Of a DNA stretch of 7,261 nt, positions 1 to 5,914 are shown in pieces. The translations under genes were made by a program, and so were the position numbers. The stretch's first letter is position 1. The number at the start of each line of letters is the position of its first letter. Below the pieces are notes generated by a model. The model worked only from the letters and a program-made list of their open reading frames with translations. It made no database searches and was not told the DNA's origin. Origin of the DNA: Candidatus Aminicenantota bacterium (lineage in GTDB: Bacteria; Acidobacteriota; Aminicenantia; Aminicenantales; Aminicenantaceae); contig DAOUSP010000056.1 in NCBI GenBank assembly GCA_030627155.1, positions 1-7,261 on the forward strand, in the 5' to 3' direction.

Positions 1-1890
1 ATGCAGTCGGGCCATGTGTCGATTCCCAAAAAGTATATTCTATATCGAAAAGAACGCCAGGAGCTCCGCCATGTTAAAGGCATCTATGGCGTCAAAGATG
101 ACCTGAAACTTCCTTTGAATGCCTTGTTTGTTCTAAAGAAGCGCTATTTATTAAAGGATGATAGTCAAAACATCATTGAAAGCCCGAAAGAACTTTTCAA
201 GAGAGTAGCTAAATCAGTGAGCAAAGCTGAGGTTGAGTTTAAGTCGGATTACTCAAAGGATGAGGTCGAGGAGCAGTTCTTTCGAATGATGGCAAATATG
301 GAATTCCTGCCGAACTCTCCCACCTTGATGAACGCGGGAACGCCTATAGGTCAACTGTCAGCATGTTTTGTCCTTCCTGTTGAAGATTCGATGGAAGAAA
401 TCTTTGATTCACTCAAGAATATGGCTTGTATTCATCAGACAGGCGGGGGCTGTGGATTTGACTTTTCTCATTTAAGGCCTAAAGATGATTTGGTTTCAAC
501 GACAAAAGGCAAAGCTTCTGGCCCTCTATCTTTTATGAACGTATTTAATGAGGCGACAAAAGTGATTATTCAGGGTGGAAGAAGGCGCGGGGCAAACATG
601 GGAATCTTACGGTGTGACCATCCGGATATCTTTGATTTTGTAGAAGCAAAGCTCGAAAAAGATTCTTTTTCGAATTTTAATTTATCTGTGGGTGTTACAG
701 ATGAATTCATGGAAGCTGCAGGGAAAAATGAATCATTCTATTTAATCAATCCAAGGACTCAAGAAAAAGTTAAATCCATCAGGGCAAAATCCCTGTTTGA
801 TTTAATCGTCTATGCAGCATGGCGTTCAGGAGATCCAGGCCTTATTTTCCTGGATGAGATTAACCGCCATAATCCTTTCCCAAAGCTTGGAAGAATAGAA
901 GCTACGAACCCATGTGGAGAAGTGCCTCTTTTTCCTTATGAAAGCTGTAACCTGGGTTCCATAAATCTGTCCAAGTTTGTCGAATCAGGTGATATCAACT
1001 GGTTGAGACTAAAAGAAGCAATATGGTGGGGAGTCCGTTTTCTCGATGATGTTATAGAAGTCAATAAATATCCCTTAGACAAAATTCAGGAGATGACCTT
1101 AGCTACCCGAAAAATCGGCCTTGGGGTAATGGGATTTGCAGACATGTTAATCAAATTGGGCATTCCTTATAACAGTGAAAAAGCAGAACAGATTGCCTTT
1201 AAACTGATGAAAGTGTTCCACCAGGTTTCCATAAAAGCTTCGGAATCTTTGGCCGAAGAAAGAGGAGTTTTCCCCAATTATGAGCACTCAGTTTATTTTA
1301 AAAAAGGCCTCAAGTTACGCAATGCAACAGTCAATACGATTGCCCCAACTGGAACGATAAGTATTTTAGCCAATTGTTCGAGTGGTATAGAGCCGCTTTT
1401 TGCTTTAAGTTATGTGCGCAGAGTTTTATCCGGGACTCAGCTTTTTGAGGTTCACCCTCTTTTTGAATTGGAATTGCAGCGAAGGGGCCTTGATTCAAAA
1501 GAAATCGTGGCTAATGCTGGGAGATTAGGCTCCATCCAACACATGAAGGAAGTTCCTGAAGACCTGCGAGAACTTTTTGTCACAGCTTTCGATATCCTTC
1601 CTGAAGAACATTTGAAAATACAATCTGCTTTTCAGAAATATACAGATAATTCTGTCTCAAAGACTATAAATCTTCCCAGTGAGGCAACAGTCGAAGAAGT
1701 TAGAAAGATTTATTTTATGGCCCATGCGATGAGATGTAAAGGAATAACAATTTATAGATATGGAACAAAAAAAAATCAGGTGTTATCTTTTCGTTCAAGA
1801 GAAGAAGGACAATACGAAGATGATAGGGATTTCATAGCTGCAGAACCCGAATTTTCGGGTGGGTGTTTTTCAGAGGAATGTTCCTTTTAA
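1..1890 (+). CDS. nrdJ: Class II (adenosylcobalamin-dependent) ribonucleotide reductase, 5'-partial
   Basis: Reduces ribonucleotides to deoxyribonucleotides in the cytoplasm using a B12-derived radical. Numbering starts at the ATG at base 1. Seen: the class II hallmark GGRRRGANM at residues 192-200; the active-site loop NPCGE with N303, thiyl-radical C305 and E307; the redox cysteine pair C122 (in LSACF) and C316 (in ESCNLGS); the phosphate-binding APTGT at 448-452; and a C-terminal C622-X4-C627 pair that would re-reduce the active site. The tail after the catalytic barrel is short, about 45 residues, and lacks the CPECG zinc-ribbon tail of many bacterial NrdJ proteins. The first residues (KKYILYRKERQELR) match the end of an ATP-cone regulatory domain, so the gene very probably begins upstream and the ATG at base 1 is internal. 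The frame is open from the first base. No small (R2) subunit is present, as expected for class II. The stop codon abuts nth. The family is secure; the 5' end is not. Confidence 0.95.
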   Translation: MQSGHVSIPKKYILYRKERQELRHVKGIYGVKDDLKLPLNALFVLKKRYLLKDDSQNIIESPKELFKRVAKSVSKAEVEFKSDYSKDEVEEQFFRMMANMEFLPNSPTLMNAGTPIGQLSACFVLPVEDSMEEIFDSLKNMACIHQTGGGCGFDFSHLRPKDDLVSTTKGKASGPLSFMNVFNEATKVIIQGGRRRGANMGILRCDHPDIFDFVEAKLEKDSFSNFNLSVGVTDEFMEAAGKNESFYLINPRTQEKVKSIRAKSLFDLIVYAAWRSGDPGLIFLDEINRHNPFPKLGRIEATNPCGEVPLFPYESCNLGSINLSKFVESGDINWLRLKEAIWWGVRFLDDVIEVNKYPLDKIQEMTLATRKIGLGVMGFADMLIKLGIPYNSEKAEQIAFKLMKVFHQVSIKASESLAEERGVFPNYEHSVYFKKGLKLRNATVNTIAPTGTISILANCSSGIEPLFALSYVRRVLSGTQLFEVHPLFELELQRRGLDSKEIVANAGRLGSIQHMKEVPEDLRELFVTAFDILPEEHLKIQSAFQKYTDNSVSKTINLPSEATVEEVRKIYFMAHAMRCKGITIYRYGTKKNQVLSFRSREEGQYEDDRDFIAAEPEFSGGCFSEECSF

Positions 1891-2592
1891 ATGGTAAATA
1901 ATATGCAGAGTCAACAAAAAAAAGTAAAGGAGATAATAGAGATTTTGCGGCAAAACTATCTGAAAAGCCGTACAGCATTAAAATTCGAAACACCACTCCA
2001 GATTCTTGTTGCTACAATTCTGTCAGCCCAATGCACGGATGAAAAGGTTAACCAGATAACTCCTGATTTATTTAAAAAATATAAAACTGCAGGAGATTTT
2101 GCCAAGGTAAATCAAAAAGAATTAGAGGATGAAATAAGATCCACGGGATTTTTCCGGAACAAAGCTAGAAATATCATAAATGCCTGTCAAAAAATTGAAT
2201 CTGATTTTTCAGGAAATATCCCAGATAATATGAATGACTTGCTCAGCCTTCCAGGTGTGGCAAGGAAAACAGCCAATATTGTCCTTTCAAGTGCTTTTCA
2301 AAAAGCCGAGGGAATTGCTGTTGATACTCATGTGCGGCGTCTTTCTGAGCGATTGGGGTTAAGTAAAGAAAAAAACCCAGTTAAAATTGAAAAAGATTTG
2401 ATGGCAATAGTTCCTAAAAGCGACTGGCTTGATTTCAATTACATGCTTGTTAACCATGGGCGTAAGGTTTGTCAGGCACGCAAGATAGATTGTATATCTT
2501 GTGTGCTTCGCCATGTATGTCCATCTGCAGAAAAATTTAGTTCCACAGGCCACAGAAAGGGCAAAGACAATTCAGAGTGCAAACGAAAGTGA
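1891..2592 (+). CDS. nth: Endonuclease III (DNA glycosylase / AP lyase)
   Basis: Base-excision repair enzyme that removes oxidised pyrimidines and cleaves the abasic site by beta-elimination. The 233-residue length is close to the usual 210-220. Seen: the helix-hairpin-helix LPGVARKTAN with catalytic lysine K126; the catalytic aspartate D145 in VDTHVRR; and a complete Fe4S4 loop C194-X6-C201-X2-C204-X5-C210 with the family spacing. About 20 polar, lysine-rich residues follow the cluster and look like a nonconserved tail. The ATG directly follows the nrdJ TAA with no gap. A purine-rich AGAGGA at 1872-1877 lies 13 nt upstream, rather far for a ribosome binding site, so re-initiation after nrdJ is likely. 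A second in-frame ATG at 1903 has no better site; starting there would give MQSQQKK, also plausible. All catalytic and cluster residues are present, so the enzyme is probably active. Confidence 0.96.
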   Translation: MVNNMQSQQKKVKEIIEILRQNYLKSRTALKFETPLQILVATILSAQCTDEKVNQITPDLFKKYKTAGDFAKVNQKELEDEIRSTGFFRNKARNIINACQKIESDFSGNIPDNMNDLLSLPGVARKTANIVLSSAFQKAEGIAVDTHVRRLSERLGLSKEKNPVKIEKDLMAIVPKSDWLDFNYMLVNHGRKVCQARKIDCISCVLRHVCPSAEKFSSTGHRKGKDNSECKRK

Positions 2593-2610
2593 TTTAAGGG
2601 TTTAATATAT

Positions 2611-2639
2611 TTTAAAGATATAGAAATCAAGGATATAAA
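2611..2639 (+). promoter_or_regulatory. Weak promoter candidate upstream of amrS
   Basis: The 83-bp gap between nth and amrS is extremely AT-rich. One arrangement resembles a bacterial promoter: TTTAAA at 2611-2616 and TATAAA at 2634-2639, separated by 17 nt. Other A/T boxes (TTTATAAG at 2655-2662, TTAATATATTTTAAA around 2602-2616) are equally possible as archaeal TATA elements. In such composition these matches are expected by chance, so this marks only where a promoter for amrS would sit. No hairpin terminator for nth is visible in the gap, so readthrough from nrdJ-nth is possible. Confidence 0.25.
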
Positions 2640-2675
2640 AATCTATGATGAAAATTTATAAGCCGAGAAACTAAA

Positions 2676-3698
2676 ATGATTAAGGAAGCAATGCTTTACC
2701 GCTCCCTGGATGATCAGAAAGTTTCCTGTTTTCTATGCAATCATCATTGCCAGATTAACCCTTCGAAGTTTGGTTTCTGTGGCGTGAGGCAGAACAGGTC
2801 AGGTAAGCTTTATACACATGTTTATGGGGAAGTGATTACAGCACATGTGGATCCAATTGAAAAGAAGCCTCTTTATCATTTTCTCCCTGGGACAAGTTCT
2901 TTTTCAATCGCTACTATTGGATGTAATTTTCACTGCTATTTTTGCCAGAACTGGCAGATTTCTCAGGTTACAAAAAGAAATCATCCTGAGCAGGGGGGCT
3001 ATAAACTTTCCCCAGAAAATATTGTTTCAGAAGCTAAGAAGCATGGATGCAAGAGCATATCTTATACTTATACTGAACCCACAATTTTTTTCGAGTATGC
3101 TTTCGATACGGCAAAACTTGCAAACGAAGCGGGTCTTGGGAATGTCTTTGTGACAAATGGTTATATGACTAAGGAGGCCCTGAAAACGATCTCCCCTTAT
3201 CTGGATGCATGCAATGTGGATTTAAAATCGTTTCAGGAAGAATTTTATCAAACGATTTGCAAAGGACATTTAAAGCCGGTTCTTGATTCCATTCGGTTTA
3301 TGAAAGAACTTCGAATATGGATAGAGGTCACTACTCTTGTTGTTCCTGGAAAGAATGATGGAGAGGCAGAGCTTACAGAAATTGCCCGATTTATTGCGGA
3401 ACTGGACCCAGATATCCCTTGGCATATCAGCCGTTTTCATCCAGATTATCAGTACACTAACGCTGTTGCGACTCCTCTTGAGACACTGCGAAAGGCATTT
3501 TCCATTGGGAAGGCAGAAGGCCTTCATTATATTTATATCGGGAATGTTTTAGGGGAATCTGAAGATACCATTTGTCCTTATTGTGGAAAGATACTTATTC
3601 GAAGGCAGGGCTTTTTTACCTCTAAAAACCTCATTCGCAATTCGCAATGCCCATTTTGTAAAAAGCCGATTGCAGGTGTTTTTGACTCAACCAAATAG
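2676..3698 (+). CDS. amrS: AmmeMemoRadiSam system radical SAM enzyme
   Basis: Radical SAM protein of the AmrS type, related to pyruvate-formate-lyase activating enzymes. Its substrate is not established. Seen, in order: an N-terminal cysteine group C18, C21, C25, C35 (CFLCNHHC, then GFCGVR); the SAM-cluster motif C83-X3-C87-X2-C90 (CNFHCYFC) that binds Fe4S4; YTYTEPTIFFEYAFD, a typical part of the radical SAM barrel; and a C-terminal zinc-ribbon-like pair C300/C303 and C325/C328. The N-terminal and C-terminal cysteine groups are both usual for this family, and 340 residues is its normal length. The start at 2676 gives the typical opening MIKEAMLY with only a weak GAG upstream. ATG 2691 has a closer AAGGA but would lose conserved residues. 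The Memo and AMMECR1 partners that often accompany it are absent here. It is preceded by an 83-bp gap and followed by a 290-bp gap, so it may be transcribed alone. Confidence 0.93.
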   Translation: MIKEAMLYRSLDDQKVSCFLCNHHCQINPSKFGFCGVRQNRSGKLYTHVYGEVITAHVDPIEKKPLYHFLPGTSSFSIATIGCNFHCYFCQNWQISQVTKRNHPEQGGYKLSPENIVSEAKKHGCKSISYTYTEPTIFFEYAFDTAKLANEAGLGNVFVTNGYMTKEALKTISPYLDACNVDLKSFQEEFYQTICKGHLKPVLDSIRFMKELRIWIEVTTLVVPGKNDGEAELTEIARFIAELDPDIPWHISRFHPDYQYTNAVATPLETLRKAFSIGKAEGLHYIYIGNVLGESEDTICPYCGKILIRRQGFFTSKNLIRNSQCPFCKKPIAGVFDSTK

Positions 3699-3758
3699 TT
3701 GGCCAACAAACATCAACTTGAGCAATTTTAACTTCAGTGCATCTCCAGAGGAAGCATC

Positions 3759-3765
3759 TTTTTTT
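3759..3765 (+). terminator. Possible T-run terminator after amrS
   Basis: A run of seven T residues lies about 60 nt after the amrS stop. Only a weak stem could form before it: CTTC near 3732 with GAAG near 3751, enclosing a small TCC/GGA stem. It could serve as a U-tract (archaeal-style) terminator or a poor intrinsic terminator. Support is limited to the T-run and its location. Confidence 0.2.
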
Positions 3766-3812
3766 CCATGATATTTGAAGTTCTATCAATTTGCCTTAAC
3801 GATTAAAGACCC

Positions 3813-3854
3813 GGGGAATGGCTTTGCTCCCCTCAGATTTTACACGCCATTCCC
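3813..3854 (+). repeat. Inverted repeat with two competing hairpins, in the leader of archease-rtcB
   Basis: A perfect 9-bp inverted repeat, GGGAATGGC at 3814-3822 and GCCATTCCC at 3846-3854, encloses a 23-nt loop; a G-T pair (3813/3855) would extend it. The same left arm can instead form a shorter hairpin: GGGGA (3813-3817) with TCCCC (3828-3832), plus an inner GC/GC stem around a TTT loop and a 3-nt bulge. The two folds cannot coexist. Neither is followed by a clear U-tract, so this is not a classical intrinsic terminator. It is the only GC-rich island in this gap. Its role is unknown: an RNA switch, a protein-binding site or a terminator for amrS are all possible. Confidence 0.5.
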
Positions 3855-3866
3855 TCCTCTCCAGGT

Positions 3867-3895
3867 TTGATTTATGTTTCATAGTTGATTATAAA
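3867..3895 (+). promoter_or_regulatory. Candidate promoter for archease-rtcB
   Basis: TTGATT at 3867-3872 and TATAAA at 3890-3895 are separated by exactly 17 nt, a good fit to a housekeeping sigma-70-type promoter (4/6 and 5/6 matches). The same bases contain TTATAAATA, a fair archaeal TATA box. Either reading places the transcript start near 3900-3920, leaving a 5' leader of roughly 70-90 nt before archease and placing the inverted repeat at 3813-3854 upstream of the start site. It is the best promoter candidate in the window but has not been tested against background. Confidence 0.45.
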
Positions 3896-3988
3896 TAAAG
3901 ATGTGATTGTCCTTGTGGATGTTATGGGGGAAGATTATAATCAAGAAACCAAGCAATAGATTAATAAAAAAAACTTATGGGAAGTCAG

Positions 3989-4411
3989 ATGGAAAAATAC
4001 AGGTTTCTTCAACATACTGCTGATGCAAAGTTTCAAGCCTTTGGGGATACACTCGAAGAAGCTTTCATAAATGCAGCACTAGCCGTATGTTCGCTAATGT
4101 GGGATATAGATAAGATTGAAATAAGGGTGACTCAAGATGTTATTGTCAAGGCGAAAGACATGAAACAGCTTCTTGTCAATTGTTTAGAAGAAATCTTGTA
4201 TTTGTTTGATGCAAAGGGATTTCTTTTAGCTTCTGTCAAAGATCTTAACATTGAACAGGCAGAGGGTAATTATAGATTGTCCGCCTGTTTTCAGGGGGAT
4301 TATTTTTTGGAAAAATATAAAGTCTATGGAGGCATCAAGGCCATTACCTATAATGAAATGAAAATTGAGAAAAACAACCATTTTTTAGTCCAGGTTGTGG
4401 TCGATGTCTGA
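3989..4411 (+). CDS. Archease, activator of RNA ligase RtcB
   Basis: Archease speeds guanylylation and multiple turnover of RtcB. The 140 residues match the family length. Seen: N-terminal MEKYRFLQHTADAKF with D12 in the HTAD motif, K117 in IKAITY, and D139 in the terminal VVVDV; the aspartates correspond to the conserved acidic residues that bind metal in characterised archeases. Hydrophobic and amphipathic patterns in between fit the single-domain fold. I chose ATG 3989 because the family begins directly with M-x-x-Y-x-F-L-x-HTAD and because GGGAAG lies four bases upstream. An in-frame ATG at 3977 would add only MGSQ and has an A-rich upstream region with no ribosome binding site. The stop codon touches the rtcB ribosome binding site, consistent with co-translation with its partner. 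Confidence 0.95.
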   Translation: MEKYRFLQHTADAKFQAFGDTLEEAFINAALAVCSLMWDIDKIEIRVTQDVIVKAKDMKQLLVNCLEEILYLFDAKGFLLASVKDLNIEQAEGNYRLSACFQGDYFLEKYKVYGGIKAITYNEMKIEKNNHFLVQVVVDV

Positions 4412-4415
4412 GGAG
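4411..4415 (+). promoter_or_regulatory. Ribosome binding site that fixes the rtcB start
   Basis: AGGAG, preceded by TG of the archease stop to make TGAGGAG, stands 6 nt before ATG 4422. It is the strongest Shine-Dalgarno match seen in the window and it shares its first base with the archease TGA (4409-4411). This selects ATG 4422 over the upstream in-frame TTG 4395 and ATG 4404 and points to translational coupling. Confidence 0.8.
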
Positions 4416-4421
4416 ATAAAA

Positions 4422-5843
4422 ATGGAACTAAAAAAGATAAATGAGAATACTTGGGAAATCCCAAAGCAGGGTTCAATGAGGGTTCCTGCTCGCATTTATA
4501 TTTCTTCAAAACTGCTCGAAAGCGTTAAGCGGGATATGACTCTTCAACAGGCAAAAAATGTTGCCTGCCTGAAAGGTATTCAAAGAGCCTCTTATGTGAT
4601 GCCAGACGCCCATCAGGGCTATGGGTTTCCAATCGGAGGAGTAGCGGCTTTTAATTTGGATGAAGGGATAATTTCACCCGGCGGTGTTGGATATGACATA
4701 AACTGTGGTGTGCGAGTGATAAAAACGGATTTCTTTGCAGAAGAAATTAAAAGCAAAGTAAAAAGTCTATTAGAGGAGATTTTCAAAGAAGTCCCTGCTG
4801 GAGTAGGCAAGGGGAGGGCTGCGCACCTGAGTTATTCTGTCTTGGAAGAAGTATGTGCGAAAGGGGCCGAATGGGCAGTTGAAAATGGATATGGAACAAA
4901 GGATGATTTAGAAAAAACAGAAGAGTATGGAAGAATGAGGGATGCTGATCCAGGTTGCATCACGCATAGGGCGAAAGAGAGGGGTCTCCCGCAAATAGGA
5001 ACATTGGGAGCAGGCAACCACTTTCTTGAACTACAGAAAGTTTCTGAAGTTTACGATGAACGGACTGCGAAGGCCTTTGGGATTAAAAAGAAGGGACAAA
5101 TCCTTGTGATGATTCATTGCGGAAGTCGAGGGTTAGGGCATCAGGTTGCTTCTGACTATATCAGGATGATGGAAGACAAGTTTGGGATAGAAAATCTGCC
5201 TGACAGAGAGTTGATAAATGCGCCGATTCGCTCGGAATTGGGGCAAAAATATTATAAAGCAATGTGTGCTGCAGTGAATTTTGCCTTTGCCAACAGGCAG
5301 ATGATTGCCCACTATGTCAGAGAAGTATTTAAAAAGGTCATGGGAACAAACGAGGGCATGGAACAGGTTTATGATGTTTGCCATAATGTGGCGAAATTCG
5401 AAACCCATGAGATTAACGGACAGAAAAGGAAAGTCTGTGTTCATCGAAAAGGAGCTACTCGAAGCTTTGGGCCAGGGAGAGAAGAGATTCCTGAAGTTTA
5501 CAGGTCTGTTGGGCAGCCAGTGATAATCCCGGGAAGCATGGGAACAGCTTCTTATATTCTGGCTGGAACTGATAAAGCCGAGGAACTCAGCTTTGGTTCC
5601 ACAGCTCATGGTGCAGGAAGGATAATGTCCAGGCATGAGGCATTACGCCGTTTTCGTGGGGAGCAGATAAAAAGAGACCTGGAATCTCAAGGGATTGAAT
5701 TAAAATCCACAAGCTGGAAAGGAGTTGCCGAGGAAGCTTCCCAGGCCTATAAAAATGTCGATGAGGTTGTTAGGATTTCTCATGAAGTCGGGTTAGGGAA
5801 ATTAGTGGTTAAAGTTGTCCCTCTTGGAGTGATGAAAGGCTGA
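4422..5843 (+). CDS. rtcB: RNA-splicing ligase RtcB (GTP- and Mn2+-dependent)
   Basis: Joins RNA 2',3'-cyclic phosphate or 3'-phosphate ends to 5'-OH ends; it splices tRNA exons in archaea and eukaryotes and acts in RNA repair in bacteria. The 473-residue product has every expected active-site element: D92 and C95 in GYDINCGVR; N199 and H200 in GAGNHFLE; H232 in IHCGSRGLGHQ; H321 in CHNVAKFE; HRKGATRSFGPG; and H396 in TAHGAGR, the histidine that forms the GMP adduct in the family. The first four sites bind the two manganese ions in known structures. The start at 4422 yields MELKKINENTWEIPK, the usual family opening, and has an AGGAG site; an upstream TTG at 4395 would add nine residues overlapping archease and is unlikely. 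No intein is present. A T6 run at 5856-5861 after the stop is the only hint of a terminator. Antisense open frames inside this gene are not credible genes. Confidence 0.98.
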   Translation: MELKKINENTWEIPKQGSMRVPARIYISSKLLESVKRDMTLQQAKNVACLKGIQRASYVMPDAHQGYGFPIGGVAAFNLDEGIISPGGVGYDINCGVRVIKTDFFAEEIKSKVKSLLEEIFKEVPAGVGKGRAAHLSYSVLEEVCAKGAEWAVENGYGTKDDLEKTEEYGRMRDADPGCITHRAKERGLPQIGTLGAGNHFLELQKVSEVYDERTAKAFGIKKKGQILVMIHCGSRGLGHQVASDYIRMMEDKFGIENLPDRELINAPIRSELGQKYYKAMCAAVNFAFANRQMIAHYVREVFKKVMGTNEGMEQVYDVCHNVAKFETHEINGQKRKVCVHRKGATRSFGPGREEIPEVYRSVGQPVIIPGSMGTASYILAGTDKAEELSFGSTAHGAGRIMSRHEALRRFRGEQIKRDLESQGIELKSTSWKGVAEEASQAYKNVDEVVRISHEVGLGKLVVKVVPLGVMKG

Positions 5844-5914
5844 CCTGGAAAATAGTTTTTTGTGCTTGTGTTGTAGTCAGATTATTCCTATACCACTACC
5901 ACCAATGTCATTCT

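Noticed and set aside
2359..2553. Minus-strand open frame within nth
   Set aside because: Antisense to the catalytic and Fe-S region of nth, with no recognisable domain or ribosome binding site.
3698..3707. 10-bp palindrome GTTGGCCAAC at the amrS stop codon
   Set aside because: It could be an operator half-pair, but a single perfect 10-mer is near chance, it overlaps a stop codon, and no second copy was noticed in the window.
3583..3771. Plus-strand open frame overlapping the amrS 3' end and running into the gap
   Set aside because: Most of it is a shifted frame of the amrS zinc-ribbon region; the part in the gap is short and shows no motif.
3811..3875. Possible tRNA-like segment (GC-rich arm, GGTTTGATT resembling a T-loop)
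   Set aside because: The acceptor, D and anticodon stems cannot be paired in a cloverleaf; the GC-rich arms pair with each other instead.
5133..5636. 167-codon open frame on the minus strand inside rtcB
   Set aside because: It lies wholly antisense to a strongly conserved gene with all active-site motifs, its translation resembles no family I know, and it is explained by the codon bias of rtcB.
5844..5914. Terminator in the convergent rtcB/hydrolase gap
   Set aside because: There is a T6 run at 5856-5861 but no stem before it on either strand, so I do not call an intrinsic terminator.
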